Below, one piece after another: positions 1 to 9,250 of a DNA stretch of 64,000 bases. Source of the DNA: Geofilum sp964396555 (GTDB taxonomy: Bacteria; Bacteroidota; Bacteroidia; Bacteroidales; Marinilabiliaceae). The stretch lies in NCBI GenBank assembly GCA_964396555.1, contig CAYNFX010000001.1, positions 1 through 64,000 on the forward strand. The letters are read 5' to 3'. Position 1 is the first letter of the stretch. Each line of letters begins with the position of its first letter. The position numbers were made by a program, and so were the translations under genes. Below the pieces are notes generated by a model that was not told where the DNA came from, made no database searches, and worked only from the letters and a program-made list of their open reading frames with translations.

Positions 1-509
1 CCATTGACCATCTTGACAAAGAGATGTCCAAGGTCAGGGCAGGTAAAGCTAGTCCCAAGATCCTTGAAGGTATCATGGTGGACTATTACGGCACTATGAC
101 CCCCCTTGCCCAGGTAGCCAACGTTAATACGCCTGATCCTCGCACTATTGCAATACAGCCTTGGGAGAAGAAGTTGATATCTGCTATTGAGAAGGCCATT
201 ATGGCTGCAAATCTGGGATTGAATCCTGATAATAACGGAGAACTTATTCGTATCAATGTTCCCCCGCTGACCGAAGAACGCCGCAAGGACCTTGTAAAGT
301 TCGTCAAGAAGCTTGTCGAAGATGCTCGTATTGGTATTCGTAATGTCCGTAGGGATGCTATTGAAGATATTAAGAAGATGCATAAGGATGGCCTTCCAGA
401 GGATGTAGCCAAGGATTCAGAGGCTGAGATTCAGAAGATCACTGACAATTTTATGAAGAAGATCGATGAAATGTTCGAGAAGAAGGAAAAGGACATCATG
501 ACCGTTTAG
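1..509 (+). CDS. frr: Ribosome recycling factor (5' end outside window)
   Basis: Ribosome recycling factor works with EF-G to split the post-termination ribosome so it can be reused. The reading frame is open to the window edge (codons from base 3), so about 20 N-terminal residues are missing. The visible part carries the family signature KVRAGKASP followed by MVDYYGTMTPLAQVANVNTP and the C-terminal helix that ends with EKKEKDIMTV. The internal ATG at 24 is not the real start, because the conserved sequence continues upstream of it (IDHLDKEMSKVRAGK). A strong terminator hairpin follows. In many bacteria frr sits directly after pyrH; here pyrH is about 22 kb downstream. Confidence 0.97.
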   Translation, partial: IDHLDKEMSKVRAGKASPKILEGIMVDYYGTMTPLAQVANVNTPDPRTIAIQPWEKKLISAIEKAIMAANLGLNPDNNGELIRINVPPLTEERRKDLVKFVKKLVEDARIGIRNVRRDAIEDIKKMHKDGLPEDVAKDSEAEIQKITDNFMKKIDEMFEKKEKDIMTV

Positions 510-532
510 TTCTTTTTGAGAAAATATTCTAG

Positions 533-562
533 TAAAGGCTGCTGCAAAGCAGCCTTTATTGT
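533..562 (+). terminator. Rho-independent terminator after frr
   Basis: An 11-bp stem (533-543 with 548-558) with a GCAA tetraloop is followed by a T-rich stretch. It lies 24 bases after the frr stop codon. Confidence 0.85.
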
Positions 563-677
563 TGTATTTCTGCTGTTTGGAAATTTTCCCCTTTCAGGAA
601 AAATCTTTTTAATTGGGCTAGGGTCTTGATTAGTAGGTAATAATGAGTTAAATTCCCACTTGCCTAACCTTATCGTT

Positions 678-2612
678 ATGAACGCAATTAATCCTACCCG
701 ACAGTTCGTATTAATGTGTCTGTGTTTAATCCTTGCTACATTCGAAGGACAGACCCGAACACTTGCTTTCTGGAGTTTTAATAGTGCTCCGGAAACTGGT
801 TGGACAGAGCAAATCGAAGATGATACTAGTTCATCCCGTCTTACCCACAATTTTACGAAGACTCAGCCGTATGACGGAACTACGGTCAATGGTCCTGATG
901 GCACCGTGGCCGGGCAGAGTTTTTGTCCACAGGGTGGAACGAAGACTGAGAATAACGGTGCGTGGTTTGCCGTTGGCATACCTCAGTGTGAGTCAGGAGT
1001 TCTTACTCTAAGTTATGCTGTTCGTCGTACTGGAACAGGATTTACTACTCATCAGATTGAATACAGCATCAATGGAGGTGTTGACTGGGTTTTTATGAAG
1101 CTGGTTGATATTAGTGAGTGGGCCAACAACTGGGAAGCTGATCAGGTTATTAGGGCAGATTTTACTAACCTAGATGGCATGTACAACAATCCTGGGTTTA
1201 TGATTCGTGTTTTACTTGATGGGTCAACAAACTCAAATGGTAATAACCGGATAGATAATCTGAAGCTGGAGGTGGATGATACGGACCTAATTATAGAAGG
1301 GCCGTTGTATGATTTCAGGCAGGTGGAAAAGGGAAGGTCGTCCGACTTGCAGTTTTACTATCTCAGTGTAGATGGACTTGAAGATGAGGTCGTAGTGGAG
1401 GCTCCGGATGGATTTGAGGTGTCGGTTGATTGCAATAGTGGTTTCTCATCAACTCTACGCCTCGAAAGCAGTGAATGTAGCAGGCTTAGGATTTATATAC
1501 GATTTGTTCCTGATAATGCCAGGGTGTACAAAGGTAATATTGTTCATAGCTGCGGTGAGTCTATTACTTTGCTTGAAGTGCAGGGAACTGGGGTTGTTTC
1601 GTCTTCCGATGATTTCTATAGCGATGATCTAGGCCGGGGGATGGATTTGCTTTTTGGCCTTCATTGTATGATTAATGTAAATAGGCCCTTGTCAGAGGAT
1701 CAGATTTGGGATTTATTCAAAGATGTAGATCTGCGTTTTGATGGCAGTATATGGGATATTTTAGGTCCTGGTGAGTGTAAAGAACCTGCATTTATATTTG
1801 ACCCGGTTGTTGATAGCGGTCGCAACAAGGAATGTTATAATGAGGGAGAAGGTTATGGCATGTTCCATGTGTGGCCTTTGGCTTGGTATGACGGATCTGA
1901 TGCAGATACTGTATTCACTGATGCCCATTTAATATTTCCGGCAGATAAGATTGTTGCTGCAAGATGTACTCGCCTTAGCCTGGGATTTGTAGAGGTATGT
2001 AAATGGGCCTCTATTAATGGATGTAGGATAGGCCTGATGCAGGAGGAAGGATTGTCAGATATCACTGTGCTTGAGCCTTCTGATGAATATAAGGGAGATT
2101 TGGCCAGAGCTTGGTTTTATGCCTTGACAAGGTATAGCCACCTAATTCCAGTTTGGTGTAATTTGGGCCTACTTCCGGAATCATTTAGTAAGGAAAACCA
2201 GTCCGGACTTAATAAGGCTGCTCTTAGCCTTCTGGTAAAATGGCATAGGGATGATCCTGTAAGTCAAAAAGAGATTCTCAGAAATAATTATCTAGGTATG
2301 CTGCAAGGTAATAGAAATCCTTTTGTAGATCAGTCTGAACTTGTGGAGGCTGTATTTACTGAACTTACCTGGACAGAGAGAAAAAATACAGCGAATAGAT
2401 GGCTTGTTTATAATCTCTCAGGTGACTGGCTGTACCTGGAAACTGATGTCCTTCAACCTGTTTCGTTTGAGATTTTTGATTCTATGGGTCGGACAGTTAA
2501 AGCTGGGCTAGCAGAAGGAGACAGGATATATACAGGAGGCTTGCCCGGAGGCATTTATGTTGTCTGTATCCGACTAATTGGTGAAAGGCAGTGTATTAAG
2601 CTTGTGAAATAA
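678..2612 (+). CDS. T9SS-secreted protein with degenerate endonuclease I domain
   Basis: This is a secreted 644-aa protein. Residues 1-25 form a signal peptide; the ATG at 678 is preferred over an in-frame TTG at 660. Residues ~30-200 look like a beta-sandwich adhesion module and ~205-305 like an Ig/BACON-like module. Residues ~311-560 match the endonuclease I (EndA/NucM/Vvn) family: EYKGDLARAWFYALTRY, LVKWHRDDPVSQKE and GNRNPFVDQSELVEAVF are family hallmarks. The active-site motif, normally N-R-E-H-x-W-P, reads G-M-F-H-V-W-P with His397 kept and Glu replaced by Phe396. The second motif, normally D-L-H-x-x-x-P-x-D...V-N-x-x-R-S-N, reads DAHLIFPADKIVAARCTR (415-432), losing both Asn. Residues ~572-644 are a T9SS type A sorting tail. 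The fold is well supported; nuclease activity is doubtful. Confidence 0.8.
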   Translation: MNAINPTRQFVLMCLCLILATFEGQTRTLAFWSFNSAPETGWTEQIEDDTSSSRLTHNFTKTQPYDGTTVNGPDGTVAGQSFCPQGGTKTENNGAWFAVGIPQCESGVLTLSYAVRRTGTGFTTHQIEYSINGGVDWVFMKLVDISEWANNWEADQVIRADFTNLDGMYNNPGFMIRVLLDGSTNSNGNNRIDNLKLEVDDTDLIIEGPLYDFRQVEKGRSSDLQFYYLSVDGLEDEVVVEAPDGFEVSVDCNSGFSSTLRLESSECSRLRIYIRFVPDNARVYKGNIVHSCGESITLLEVQGTGVVSSSDDFYSDDLGRGMDLLFGLHCMINVNRPLSEDQIWDLFKDVDLRFDGSIWDILGPGECKEPAFIFDPVVDSGRNKECYNEGEGYGMFHVWPLAWYDGSDADTVFTDAHLIFPADKIVAARCTRLSLGFVEVCKWASINGCRIGLMQEEGLSDITVLEPSDEYKGDLARAWFYALTRYSHLIPVWCNLGLLPESFSKENQSGLNKAALSLLVKWHRDDPVSQKEILRNNYLGMLQGNRNPFVDQSELVEAVFTELTWTERKNTANRWLVYNLSGDWLYLETDVLQPVSFEIFDSMGRTVKAGLAEGDRIYTGGLPGGIYVVCIRLIGERQCIKLVK

Positions 2613-2671
2613 ATGTGGATATTAAATGAATTATAGTATTTTTACGGCCGAAAAAAATAAGATTCATTTAT

Positions 2672-3241
2672 ATGGCAACAACAGCAGATTTTAGAAATGG
2701 AATGTGTATAGAGTTTAACGGGCAACTGTACAGCATTGTTCAGTTTCAGCATGTTAAACCCGGCAAAGGACCGGCTTTTGTTAGGACCAGGATGAGACAT
2801 ATTTCTACAGGAAAGATTTTGGAAAACACATTTTCGGCTGGAGTAAAGGTTAACGAAGCCCGCGTAGAGCATCGTCCTCATCAGTTCCTGTACAAGGATG
2901 ATGTTGGCTACCATTTTATGAACAGCGAGACCTTTGAACAACTTTGTCTTGAAGAGACACTTGTCGAATCCACCGACCTGCTTCGTGAAGGACAGGAAGT
3001 TACTCTTGTTTATCATGTTGATACAGATACTCCCCTAATGGTCAACCTACCTCAGTTTATCGTGTATGAGGTAACCTATACCGAACCAGGTGTACGTGGC
3101 GATACTTCCTCAACAAGTTCGCTGAAACAAGCTACTATTGATACTGGTGCTGTAATTATGGTTCCTCTTTTTATTGAAATGGGAGAAAAGATAAAGGTGG
3201 ATACCAAAGAACGTTCCTATGTTGAAAGAGCAAAGGAATAA
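2672..3241 (+). CDS. efp: Elongation factor P
   Basis: EF-P (189 aa, full length) relieves ribosome stalling at polyproline stretches. The N-terminal KOW-like domain carries the PGKGPA loop, where Lys32 is the tip residue contacting the peptidyl-transferase centre. Two OB domains follow, with the C-terminal signature VRGDTSSTSSLKQATIDTGAVIMVPLFI. It is a single gene with a terminator directly after it. Its substrates probably include the octaproline TonB proteins encoded at 37.9-40.3 kb (inference). Confidence 0.97.
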   Translation: MATTADFRNGMCIEFNGQLYSIVQFQHVKPGKGPAFVRTRMRHISTGKILENTFSAGVKVNEARVEHRPHQFLYKDDVGYHFMNSETFEQLCLEETLVESTDLLREGQEVTLVYHVDTDTPLMVNLPQFIVYEVTYTEPGVRGDTSSTSSLKQATIDTGAVIMVPLFIEMGEKIKVDTKERSYVERAKE

Positions 3242-3286
3242 GCTCTGAGATATCTCCAAAGTAAAAATATTGCGCGAGTAGGAAAT

Positions 3287-3317
3287 AAAGGTTTGGCTTT
3301 TGAGCCAAACCTTTTTT
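3287..3317 (+). terminator. Rho-independent terminator after efp
   Basis: A 12-bp stem (AAAGGTTTGGCT, 3287-3298, with its complement 3303-3314) with a TTTG loop and a following T run lies 45 bases after efp. Confidence 0.9.
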
Positions 3318-3429
3318 ATATTACAAACATTAAATCCCCCCTGTTGTTATAATTGTTTTTGTAAATGTTTGCTTTACTAATCTAAAGATTTGTAAATTTA
3401 GGTATTGCTTCAATTATTGAGAGTTGCCA

Positions 3430-4665
3430 ATGATTACACAAACCAGAAAGAGGAGAATAAAGCTTTACAGGGACCGGTTGAACATACTTCTGGATCTTGC
3501 GCAAACTATCAATGAAGATCACAGTATTGAAGATCTTTTGTCGGAGTTTGAAATACTTTTGCGTGAAGAGCTTGATGTGGGGAAGGTACTGGTTTACACT
3601 AATTCGGACGGAGAGTGGAGGAACTTGCTTAGTTCGGGGGTGTCTTCTGATGAGCTGACTTCTATAAATGTTGAAAGGGATCTTCTCAAATATCAGGGAA
3701 TTGAGAATATCACCCTTTCGCCGCCTGATAATCTAAAAGGATTTGATGCGGTTATACCTTTGTTTCACCGTTACCGGGCTATCGGCTATGTGCTTATAGG
3801 AGATGTGGATGAGGATGTACAGGGCATTAGTCCCACTATTAAGCACCTGAAACTGATACAAATTATTTCCAACCTTATTATTGTTTTTATAGAGAACAAG
3901 AGGATGCACAATGCAGTGCTTGAGCAACAGGCTATGAAAAAGGAGCTTGAGCTTGCATCCCGCATACAGAATCAATTGATACCGGGACCTTCGGATCTGC
4001 CTAGTTTTAAGGGGGTAACTATCCAAACAATTTATCAGCCTCATTTGGGTGTAGGAGGGGACTATTACGACTTTATAAAACTTTCCCGCAATACATTGGG
4101 GTTTTGTCTGGCTGATGTATCAGGCAAGGGAATCTCTGCAGCCCTTTTGATGTCTAACTTCCAGGCTCTGATACACTCACTCTATACTTCAAGAATCAGT
4201 TTTAAAAAACTTATACATCTTCTTAATAAGAGGGTCAATGATAGTGCTAATAATGAGAAGTTTATCACCCTCTTTATTGGCAAGTACAACAAGTTTACAC
4301 GTCAACTTACTTATGTGAATGCCGGACACCTTCCTCCCTTGTTGTATGACCCCAAGAAGGGGACTCTACTAAGTCTTGATAAGGGTTGTATAGGAATGGG
4401 TATGCTTGATGCAATCCCTACTGTAGAAGTTGGAAAGGTGAGAATTCCTAGAAATGCGAAATTACTTGCCTTTACTGATGGACTAATTGAACTTGAAAGG
4501 GATGACAGAATTACTTCAGGACTGATGTCTGTTGAAAAGATTATTTCAAATCCTCACGGTATTTCAGAGAATATCAATGAAGTCAAAAACTACATTATAA
4601 AGCATGTCAACCTTCATGCCGTCTTTGATGATATTTCGGTGATTGGACTTGGCTTTGGACAATAG
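3430..4665 (+). CDS. SpoIIE/RsbU-type PP2C protein phosphatase with GAF-like domain
   Basis: This 411-aa protein is a serine/threonine phosphatase of the PP2C-like SpoIIE family. The ATG at 3430 is preferred to the in-frame TTG at 3424. Residues ~12-160 form a GAF-like sensory domain, ~160-185 a coiled-coil linker (EQQAMKKELELASRIQNQLIP, a typical pre-catalytic helix), and ~195-411 the phosphatase domain. The metal-binding acidic residues are present: GGDYYDF, LADVSGKG, TDGLIELE and FDDISVIGL. Such proteins usually control an anti-sigma/anti-anti-sigma switch, but no STAS or HATPase partner lies beside it. It converges on the hybrid kinase gene, with 4 bases between the two stop codons. Confidence 0.88.
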   Translation: MITQTRKRRIKLYRDRLNILLDLAQTINEDHSIEDLLSEFEILLREELDVGKVLVYTNSDGEWRNLLSSGVSSDELTSINVERDLLKYQGIENITLSPPDNLKGFDAVIPLFHRYRAIGYVLIGDVDEDVQGISPTIKHLKLIQIISNLIIVFIENKRMHNAVLEQQAMKKELELASRIQNQLIPGPSDLPSFKGVTIQTIYQPHLGVGGDYYDFIKLSRNTLGFCLADVSGKGISAALLMSNFQALIHSLYTSRISFKKLIHLLNKRVNDSANNEKFITLFIGKYNKFTRQLTYVNAGHLPPLLYDPKKGTLLSLDKGCIGMGMLDAIPTVEVGKVRIPRNAKLLAFTDGLIELERDDRITSGLMSVEKIISNPHGISENINEVKNYIIKHVNLHAVFDDISVIGLGFGQ

Positions 4666-4669
4666 CAAT

Positions 4670-6520
4670 TTAGAAGGTCTGGGATTCCGTCCTTGAGATT
4701 TCCTCTTTATCAGAAGCTGCGTATCGCTGGATAAGTGTTACAAGATCTTTATAGCTTATAGGTTTTGTAATGTATTTGTTGCAACCCGCCTGCATCGCTT
4801 TTGCCTTTTCTTCCAGGCTTGCATAGGCTGTTTGTGCTATAATCGGAATGTCGGGGGCATACTTCTTGATCTGCTGTGTCGCAGTATAACCGTCCATCAG
4901 GGGCATTTTTATGTCCATCAGGATAAGGTCTATATTCTTATTGCGTTTGACTGCTTCAACTGCTTCATGTCCATTACGAGCCCTTATTATGCTGGCATTA
5001 AATAGCGAAAGCACTACTTCAAGATATTTATAATTGTCTTCTTCGTCTTCAGCTATGAGGAATACCTTGTCTTTCCAGTTGATAGAACCTGAAGGCCACA
5101 TTTGGATCTTCTCGACAGCAGGAGAGATGATTTTCTGGAAGGGAATAGTAAAGCAGAATGTAGTACCTGTAGCCGTTTTGGGTGCAACCCAGATTTCTCC
5201 ACCCATAAAACGCACTAAATGCCTTGCAATTGTCAGACCTATCCCGGTACCTCCGTATAACTTATCTTCGTTGTTACTACACTTGTAAAAACGTTTGAAG
5301 ATCTGATCACCCACTCCTTCCGGAAGGCCTATACCTGTATCGGTGACATGAAACTGCAGTTCATGTTTGTTATTTAGTTCGTAGCCGAATTCGATGTATC
5401 CTTTATCAGTAAATTTGACTGCATTACTCATCAGATTGATAAGTACTTTTTTGAGCCTTTCACCGTCTGTGAGGATCTGGAGTTTGCTATCAGATACGCC
5501 TTCCCTTAGGTAAATCTTAACAGATTTATTGCCTCTGCGCACCAGCTCTTCTTCAAACATATCCTTTATCTCCTGCATCAAGAGGTTTAGTCGACAGTGG
5601 CAATTATGTAGTTCGAATTGCCCACTTTCGATCTTGGAGATTTCAATGATGTCGTCTACCAATGCCATAAGGTTGTTTGCATTGTGACGGATGAGATCGA
5701 TAAAACCCAGCTTCTCTTCATTGCTTACATTTTTGTTTGCAAGCAGGTTAGAAAAACCAAGTATTGCATTCATTGGAGTCCGTATCTCATGGGACATATT
5801 CGAAAGGAAGGCGGATTTTAGACGGTCAGACTCTTCTGCTTTTTGTCTTGCAAGGACAAGATCTTCCTGCTCCCTGCGCAGGATACGCTGATATCTGTGT
5901 TCTTTCTTAATGCTGAACATAAGTCCGTTTAATAGTGACATCAGTGGAGCCAGACTGACTATGTTCAGCATCATGAACAGGATGGATATGTTGATATAGG
6001 TATGGAGAGAGATATCCGGGGGGTCAGTATGTGCTATGGTTCCTGAATGCCAGTATATTCCTGCTGCTACCAAGGTCAGAAAGTGCATCAATGTATACCA
6101 GGTCCCAGTGAGGGCTCCTGAAAGCGTAACTGCCAATACAGAGCATGCAAGGAGGAAAAGCATACCGATATTAGTATGAGGACCTATGAAAAGGAGGAAA
6201 GTCCCTGAGAGGTATAACATGAAGAGCACCCATCCAATTTTGAATTTGATAGGTATTGCTCCAACTCCCAGGACAAGCATGGAAGTGATGAAGACTGCTG
6301 TTAAAAATACAAGGTAGTTGTATTGTCCGGCAAGGAGAAAGTTAAAGCCGTAGTATAGATAAAGTACTATACCAAAAAAGATTACTGCAAGCGAGAAATA
6401 GTGAAAAATACGGTCACGCCAGTAATTGATCCCCTCACCCGGCAAAGACGAGGGTCCCAAATGTCGGTTTATTAATGCCCTAAGTGTTCTGAACCAGCGG
6501 TTATTTGACAAGGTACTCAT
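4670..6520 (-). CDS. Six-TM hybrid sensor histidine kinase
   Basis: This 616-aa membrane kinase has an N-terminal region with about six membrane helices (residues ~38-200) and no large periplasmic domain, so it probably senses a membrane or intramembrane signal. A HisKA domain follows with His244 in SNMSHEIRTPMN, then a HATPase_c domain with the N, G1 (DTGIGLP) and G2 (GGTGIGLTIA) boxes. A C-terminal receiver domain (~500-605) has the acidic pair in IAEDEED, phosphoacceptor Asp536 (LILMDIKMP) and the conserved Lys in YITKPIS. No DNA-binding output is present, so it likely phosphorelays to a partner elsewhere. Confidence 0.93.
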   Translation of the reverse strand: MSTLSNNRWFRTLRALINRHLGPSSLPGEGINYWRDRIFHYFSLAVIFFGIVLYLYYGFNFLLAGQYNYLVFLTAVFITSMLVLGVGAIPIKFKIGWVLFMLYLSGTFLLFIGPHTNIGMLFLLACSVLAVTLSGALTGTWYTLMHFLTLVAAGIYWHSGTIAHTDPPDISLHTYINISILFMMLNIVSLAPLMSLLNGLMFSIKKEHRYQRILRREQEDLVLARQKAEESDRLKSAFLSNMSHEIRTPMNAILGFSNLLANKNVSNEEKLGFIDLIRHNANNLMALVDDIIEISKIESGQFELHNCHCRLNLLMQEIKDMFEEELVRRGNKSVKIYLREGVSDSKLQILTDGERLKKVLINLMSNAVKFTDKGYIEFGYELNNKHELQFHVTDTGIGLPEGVGDQIFKRFYKCSNNEDKLYGGTGIGLTIARHLVRFMGGEIWVAPKTATGTTFCFTIPFQKIISPAVEKIQMWPSGSINWKDKVFLIAEDEEDNYKYLEVVLSLFNASIIRARNGHEAVEAVKRNKNIDLILMDIKMPLMDGYTATQQIKKYAPDIPIIAQTAYASLEEKAKAMQAGCNKYITKPISYKDLVTLIQRYAASDKEEISRTESQTF

Positions 6521-6661
6521 CCTGATAAATCAACCGGAATACGATTGAGAAATGTTAATCATTCTAATTAACTGCTAATATATTTAAATCGCAGTTCGGT
6601 TTACTCTTTTTTTAGAAAATGTTTCAACGAGTTATTAACAAAGTCAATGACAGGTAAAGTA

Positions 6662-8923
6662 TTAGCTTTGCCATTTAAGGCGAAGACTGTTGGTTACCAC
6701 GCACACACTGCTAAGTGCCATTGCGGCGCCAGCCAGCATGGGGTTAAGCAAAAAGCCGCTCACAGGATAAAGGATTCCTGCAGCAACTGGTATTCCTATC
6801 AGGTTGTAAATAAAGGCCCAGAATAGGTTCTGCTTTATTGTCCTTACTGTTTTCTTTGAGAGTCTGATAGCTTTCGGTATCTTTTTTAAATCGGATGATA
6901 CTATAGTCATTTTTGCAACATCCAAGGCTATATCACTTCCTCCACCCATTGCTATACTTACGTCAGCAGTTGCCAGGGCAGATGTGTCGTTAATGCCGTC
7001 GCCGGCCATTGCTACAATTCTTCCTTCCTTTTGCAACTGCTTCACGAATTCTGCCTTGTCTTCGGGGAGAGCCTCGGCAGTGTAGCGTCTGATTCCTGTT
7101 TGCTTTGCTATTGCTTCAGCCGTCTCTTTGTTGTCTCCTGTTATCATAAAGACTTCGATACCCAAATCCTGGAGCTCCTTAACTGCTGCAGCTGAGCTTG
7201 GTTTAAGGGTGTCGGCAATTGCAAATATTGCTATGGCTTCAGCATTGTCTGAGAAATAGACGACTGTCTTCATCTCTTTGCTCCACTCCTCAGCACGAAG
7301 CTCAAGCGTTTTGCCTAGTGCTATACCGCTTTCTAACATAAGCCTTTTGTTCCCGATCATGTATGATCTTTCTCCAAATACAGCTTTAGCTCCCTTTCCT
7401 GTATGACTCTCGAATGATGTAAGCGTGATCTTTTCATATTGTCCAAGGTGGTCAACTACAGCATCTGCAAGAGGATGCTCCGACGCCCTTTCAATATTAT
7501 AGAGTATCTGCCTTGCTTCTTCCTCGTCCCTAAGCCAGTAGGAGTCACTTACTACTGGCTTCCCCTCAGTCAGTGTTCCGGTTTTGTCGAACACCAAAGT
7601 ATCTACCTTTTGGGCAAGTTGAAGACTCTCAGCGTCCCTGATAAGTATGCCTTTTTCAGCGCCTCTTCCCACTCCGGCCATTATTGCAGTAGGCGTGGCA
7701 AGCCCTAGTGCACATGGACAGGCTATTACAAGCACTGTGATGGCTGATAGTAGGCCGTGGATGACGGCATTGTCTGCACCTGAAAGCATCCATACAATGA
7801 ATGTAATGATTGATATGCTCATAACTACAGGAACGAACACAGAAGCTACTTTGTCAACCAGCTTTTGGACCGGGGCTTTGGAGCCCTGAGCCTCTTCGAC
7901 CGCTTTTACTATTCTGGCAAGTGTTGTGTCCCTGCCGACTTTAAGTGCCTTGAAACGGAAGCTGCCTTTTTGATTGATAGTTCCTGCAAATACAGCATCT
8001 CCGGTAGATTTCAATACAGGAACAGGTTCACCGCTTAACATGCTTTCGTCAACATAGGAGTGACCTGAAGTTACTTGACCGTCAACTGGTATTCTGGCTC
8101 CCGGTTTTACAACCACTATCTGACCTGGCATTATGGCATCTATGTTAATTTCCTTCTCCCCGCCTTCCGAATCTTCTACAGTAACAGTGTCAGGTCTCAA
8201 CCCCATAAGTTTTTTGATAGCAGATGATGCACTGCCTTTTGCTCTTTCCTCAAGTGTTCTGCCAAGCAGGATAAAAGCTATGATAACGGCAGCAGCTTCA
8301 AAATAAACATGGGATTCAAGACCGCGTGAGGTCCAAAACTGCGGGTATAGCATGTTGAACACACTGAATATGTAAGCAATGCCGGTGCTGAGGGCAACCA
8401 GAGTGTCCATATTAGAAGTGCGCTGGCGTGCAAGACTCAAGGCATTGACAAAGAAGGATCTTCCAAACCACAACACGACGGGAGAGGCAAAAAGGAACAT
8501 CAACAAGTTGGCATAGGGCATGTGCATAAAGAACATCCCTATCACTACAACAGGTGATGATAGTACAAGTGCTGCAACTGACCTGTTTCTTAATTCCAGA
8601 TATTTCTTTCTGGCCAGGTCTTCCGGGTCAGTAGTTTTGTCCTCTTCTGTTGTTATAACCAGGTCATAGCCTGCCCCAACAAGTTTTTGCTTAAACACTT
8701 CAGGTCCTGTTTTGACCGGGTCGTACACGACTGTAAGTGTGGATGTTGCGAAATTGACCGATGAATCTACTACTCCTTCAGTGCTTCGGATAAGCTTCTC
8801 ACTTCTTGCTGCACATGACGCGCAACTGAGGTTCAATACCGGATAACTTTCCTTTACGGTCTTGCCAGCAGGCTTTATAGCACTTGTGAATGGTATAATT
8901 GGAGTGGAATTTTTGGTTATCAT
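6662..8923 (-). CDS. copA: Copper-translocating P-type ATPase
   Basis: This 753-aa P1B-type ATPase exports copper or silver ions across the inner membrane. The order is one N-terminal heavy-metal-associated domain with CASCAAR (the Cys-x-x-Cys site), paired membrane helices, an actuator domain with SGEPVP, the metal-binding CPC in the helix ACPCALGLATP, the phosphorylation site DKTGT, the SEHPLA nucleotide-binding motif and the GDGINDTSAL hinge. It ends in the usual helix pair with MALSSVCVVTNSLRL. The ATG at 8923 gives a full-length protein. It lies upstream of the hybrid kinase in the same direction, but the 141-base gap and unrelated roles argue for separate transcription. No CopZ or CueR gene is adjacent. 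Confidence 0.95.
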   Translation of the reverse strand: MITKNSTPIIPFTSAIKPAGKTVKESYPVLNLSCASCAARSEKLIRSTEGVVDSSVNFATSTLTVVYDPVKTGPEVFKQKLVGAGYDLVITTEEDKTTDPEDLARKKYLELRNRSVAALVLSSPVVVIGMFFMHMPYANLLMFLFASPVVLWFGRSFFVNALSLARQRTSNMDTLVALSTGIAYIFSVFNMLYPQFWTSRGLESHVYFEAAAVIIAFILLGRTLEERAKGSASSAIKKLMGLRPDTVTVEDSEGGEKEINIDAIMPGQIVVVKPGARIPVDGQVTSGHSYVDESMLSGEPVPVLKSTGDAVFAGTINQKGSFRFKALKVGRDTTLARIVKAVEEAQGSKAPVQKLVDKVASVFVPVVMSISIITFIVWMLSGADNAVIHGLLSAITVLVIACPCALGLATPTAIMAGVGRGAEKGILIRDAESLQLAQKVDTLVFDKTGTLTEGKPVVSDSYWLRDEEEARQILYNIERASEHPLADAVVDHLGQYEKITLTSFESHTGKGAKAVFGERSYMIGNKRLMLESGIALGKTLELRAEEWSKEMKTVVYFSDNAEAIAIFAIADTLKPSSAAAVKELQDLGIEVFMITGDNKETAEAIAKQTGIRRYTAEALPEDKAEFVKQLQKEGRIVAMAGDGINDTSALATADVSIAMGGGSDIALDVAKMTIVSSDLKKIPKAIRLSKKTVRTIKQNLFWAFIYNLIGIPVAAGILYPVSGFLLNPMLAGAAMALSSVCVVTNSLRLKWQS

Positions 8924-9002
8924 GCTTGTTACTATTTACCCTGAACTGGGAGTTGCCTAACTAGTAAGACAAAATACGTAAGTATTTGTTTGGGGATTAC
9001 TA

Positions 9003-9041
9003 AAAAAGCAACAAAGCCTCCTGATAATCAGGAGGCTTTGT
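9003..9041 (-). terminator. Terminator after tRNA-Leu
   Basis: A perfect 14-bp hairpin (arms 9011-9024 and 9028-9041, loop TAA) is followed on the minus strand by six T's. It begins 10 bases past the tRNA-Leu 3' end. Confidence 0.9.
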
Positions 9042-9051
9042 CTTGGCTTTG

Positions 9052-9135
9052 TACCCAGAGCCGGGGTCGAACCGGCACGATATTGCTATCACTGGTGTTT
9101 GAGACCAGCGCGTCTACCAATTCCGCCATCTGGGC
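9052..9135 (-). tRNA. tRNA-Leu (anticodon CAA)
   Basis: This is a class II tRNA with a long variable arm. The acceptor arms GCCCAGA and TCTGGGT pair, with a G-U at position 1-72. The anticodon loop CTCAAAC gives CAA, which reads UUG. The T-arm contains GTTCGAC. CCA is not encoded. Confidence 0.95.
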
Positions 9136-9250
9136 AATGCTGGTGATTTTTTGCGTGGCAAATATAGAGCTTTCACTTTTTCTCTCCAAATATAATTGAA
9201 TAATAGGCTTGATATTTTATATATTTCCACAATGCAAAACAGCAAGGCGG

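Noticed and set aside
660..677. TTG start adding six residues to the endonuclease-like protein
   Set aside because: The ATG at 678 gives a normal signal peptide.
6662..8923. Loss of function in the copper ATPase from the variant GDGINDTSAL and GGGSDIALDVA motifs
   Set aside because: These variants are usual for the Bacteroidota branch of CopA; all catalytic residues are present.
8990..9199. 69-codon ORF across tRNA-Leu
   Set aside because: It lies over a tRNA gene and its terminator.
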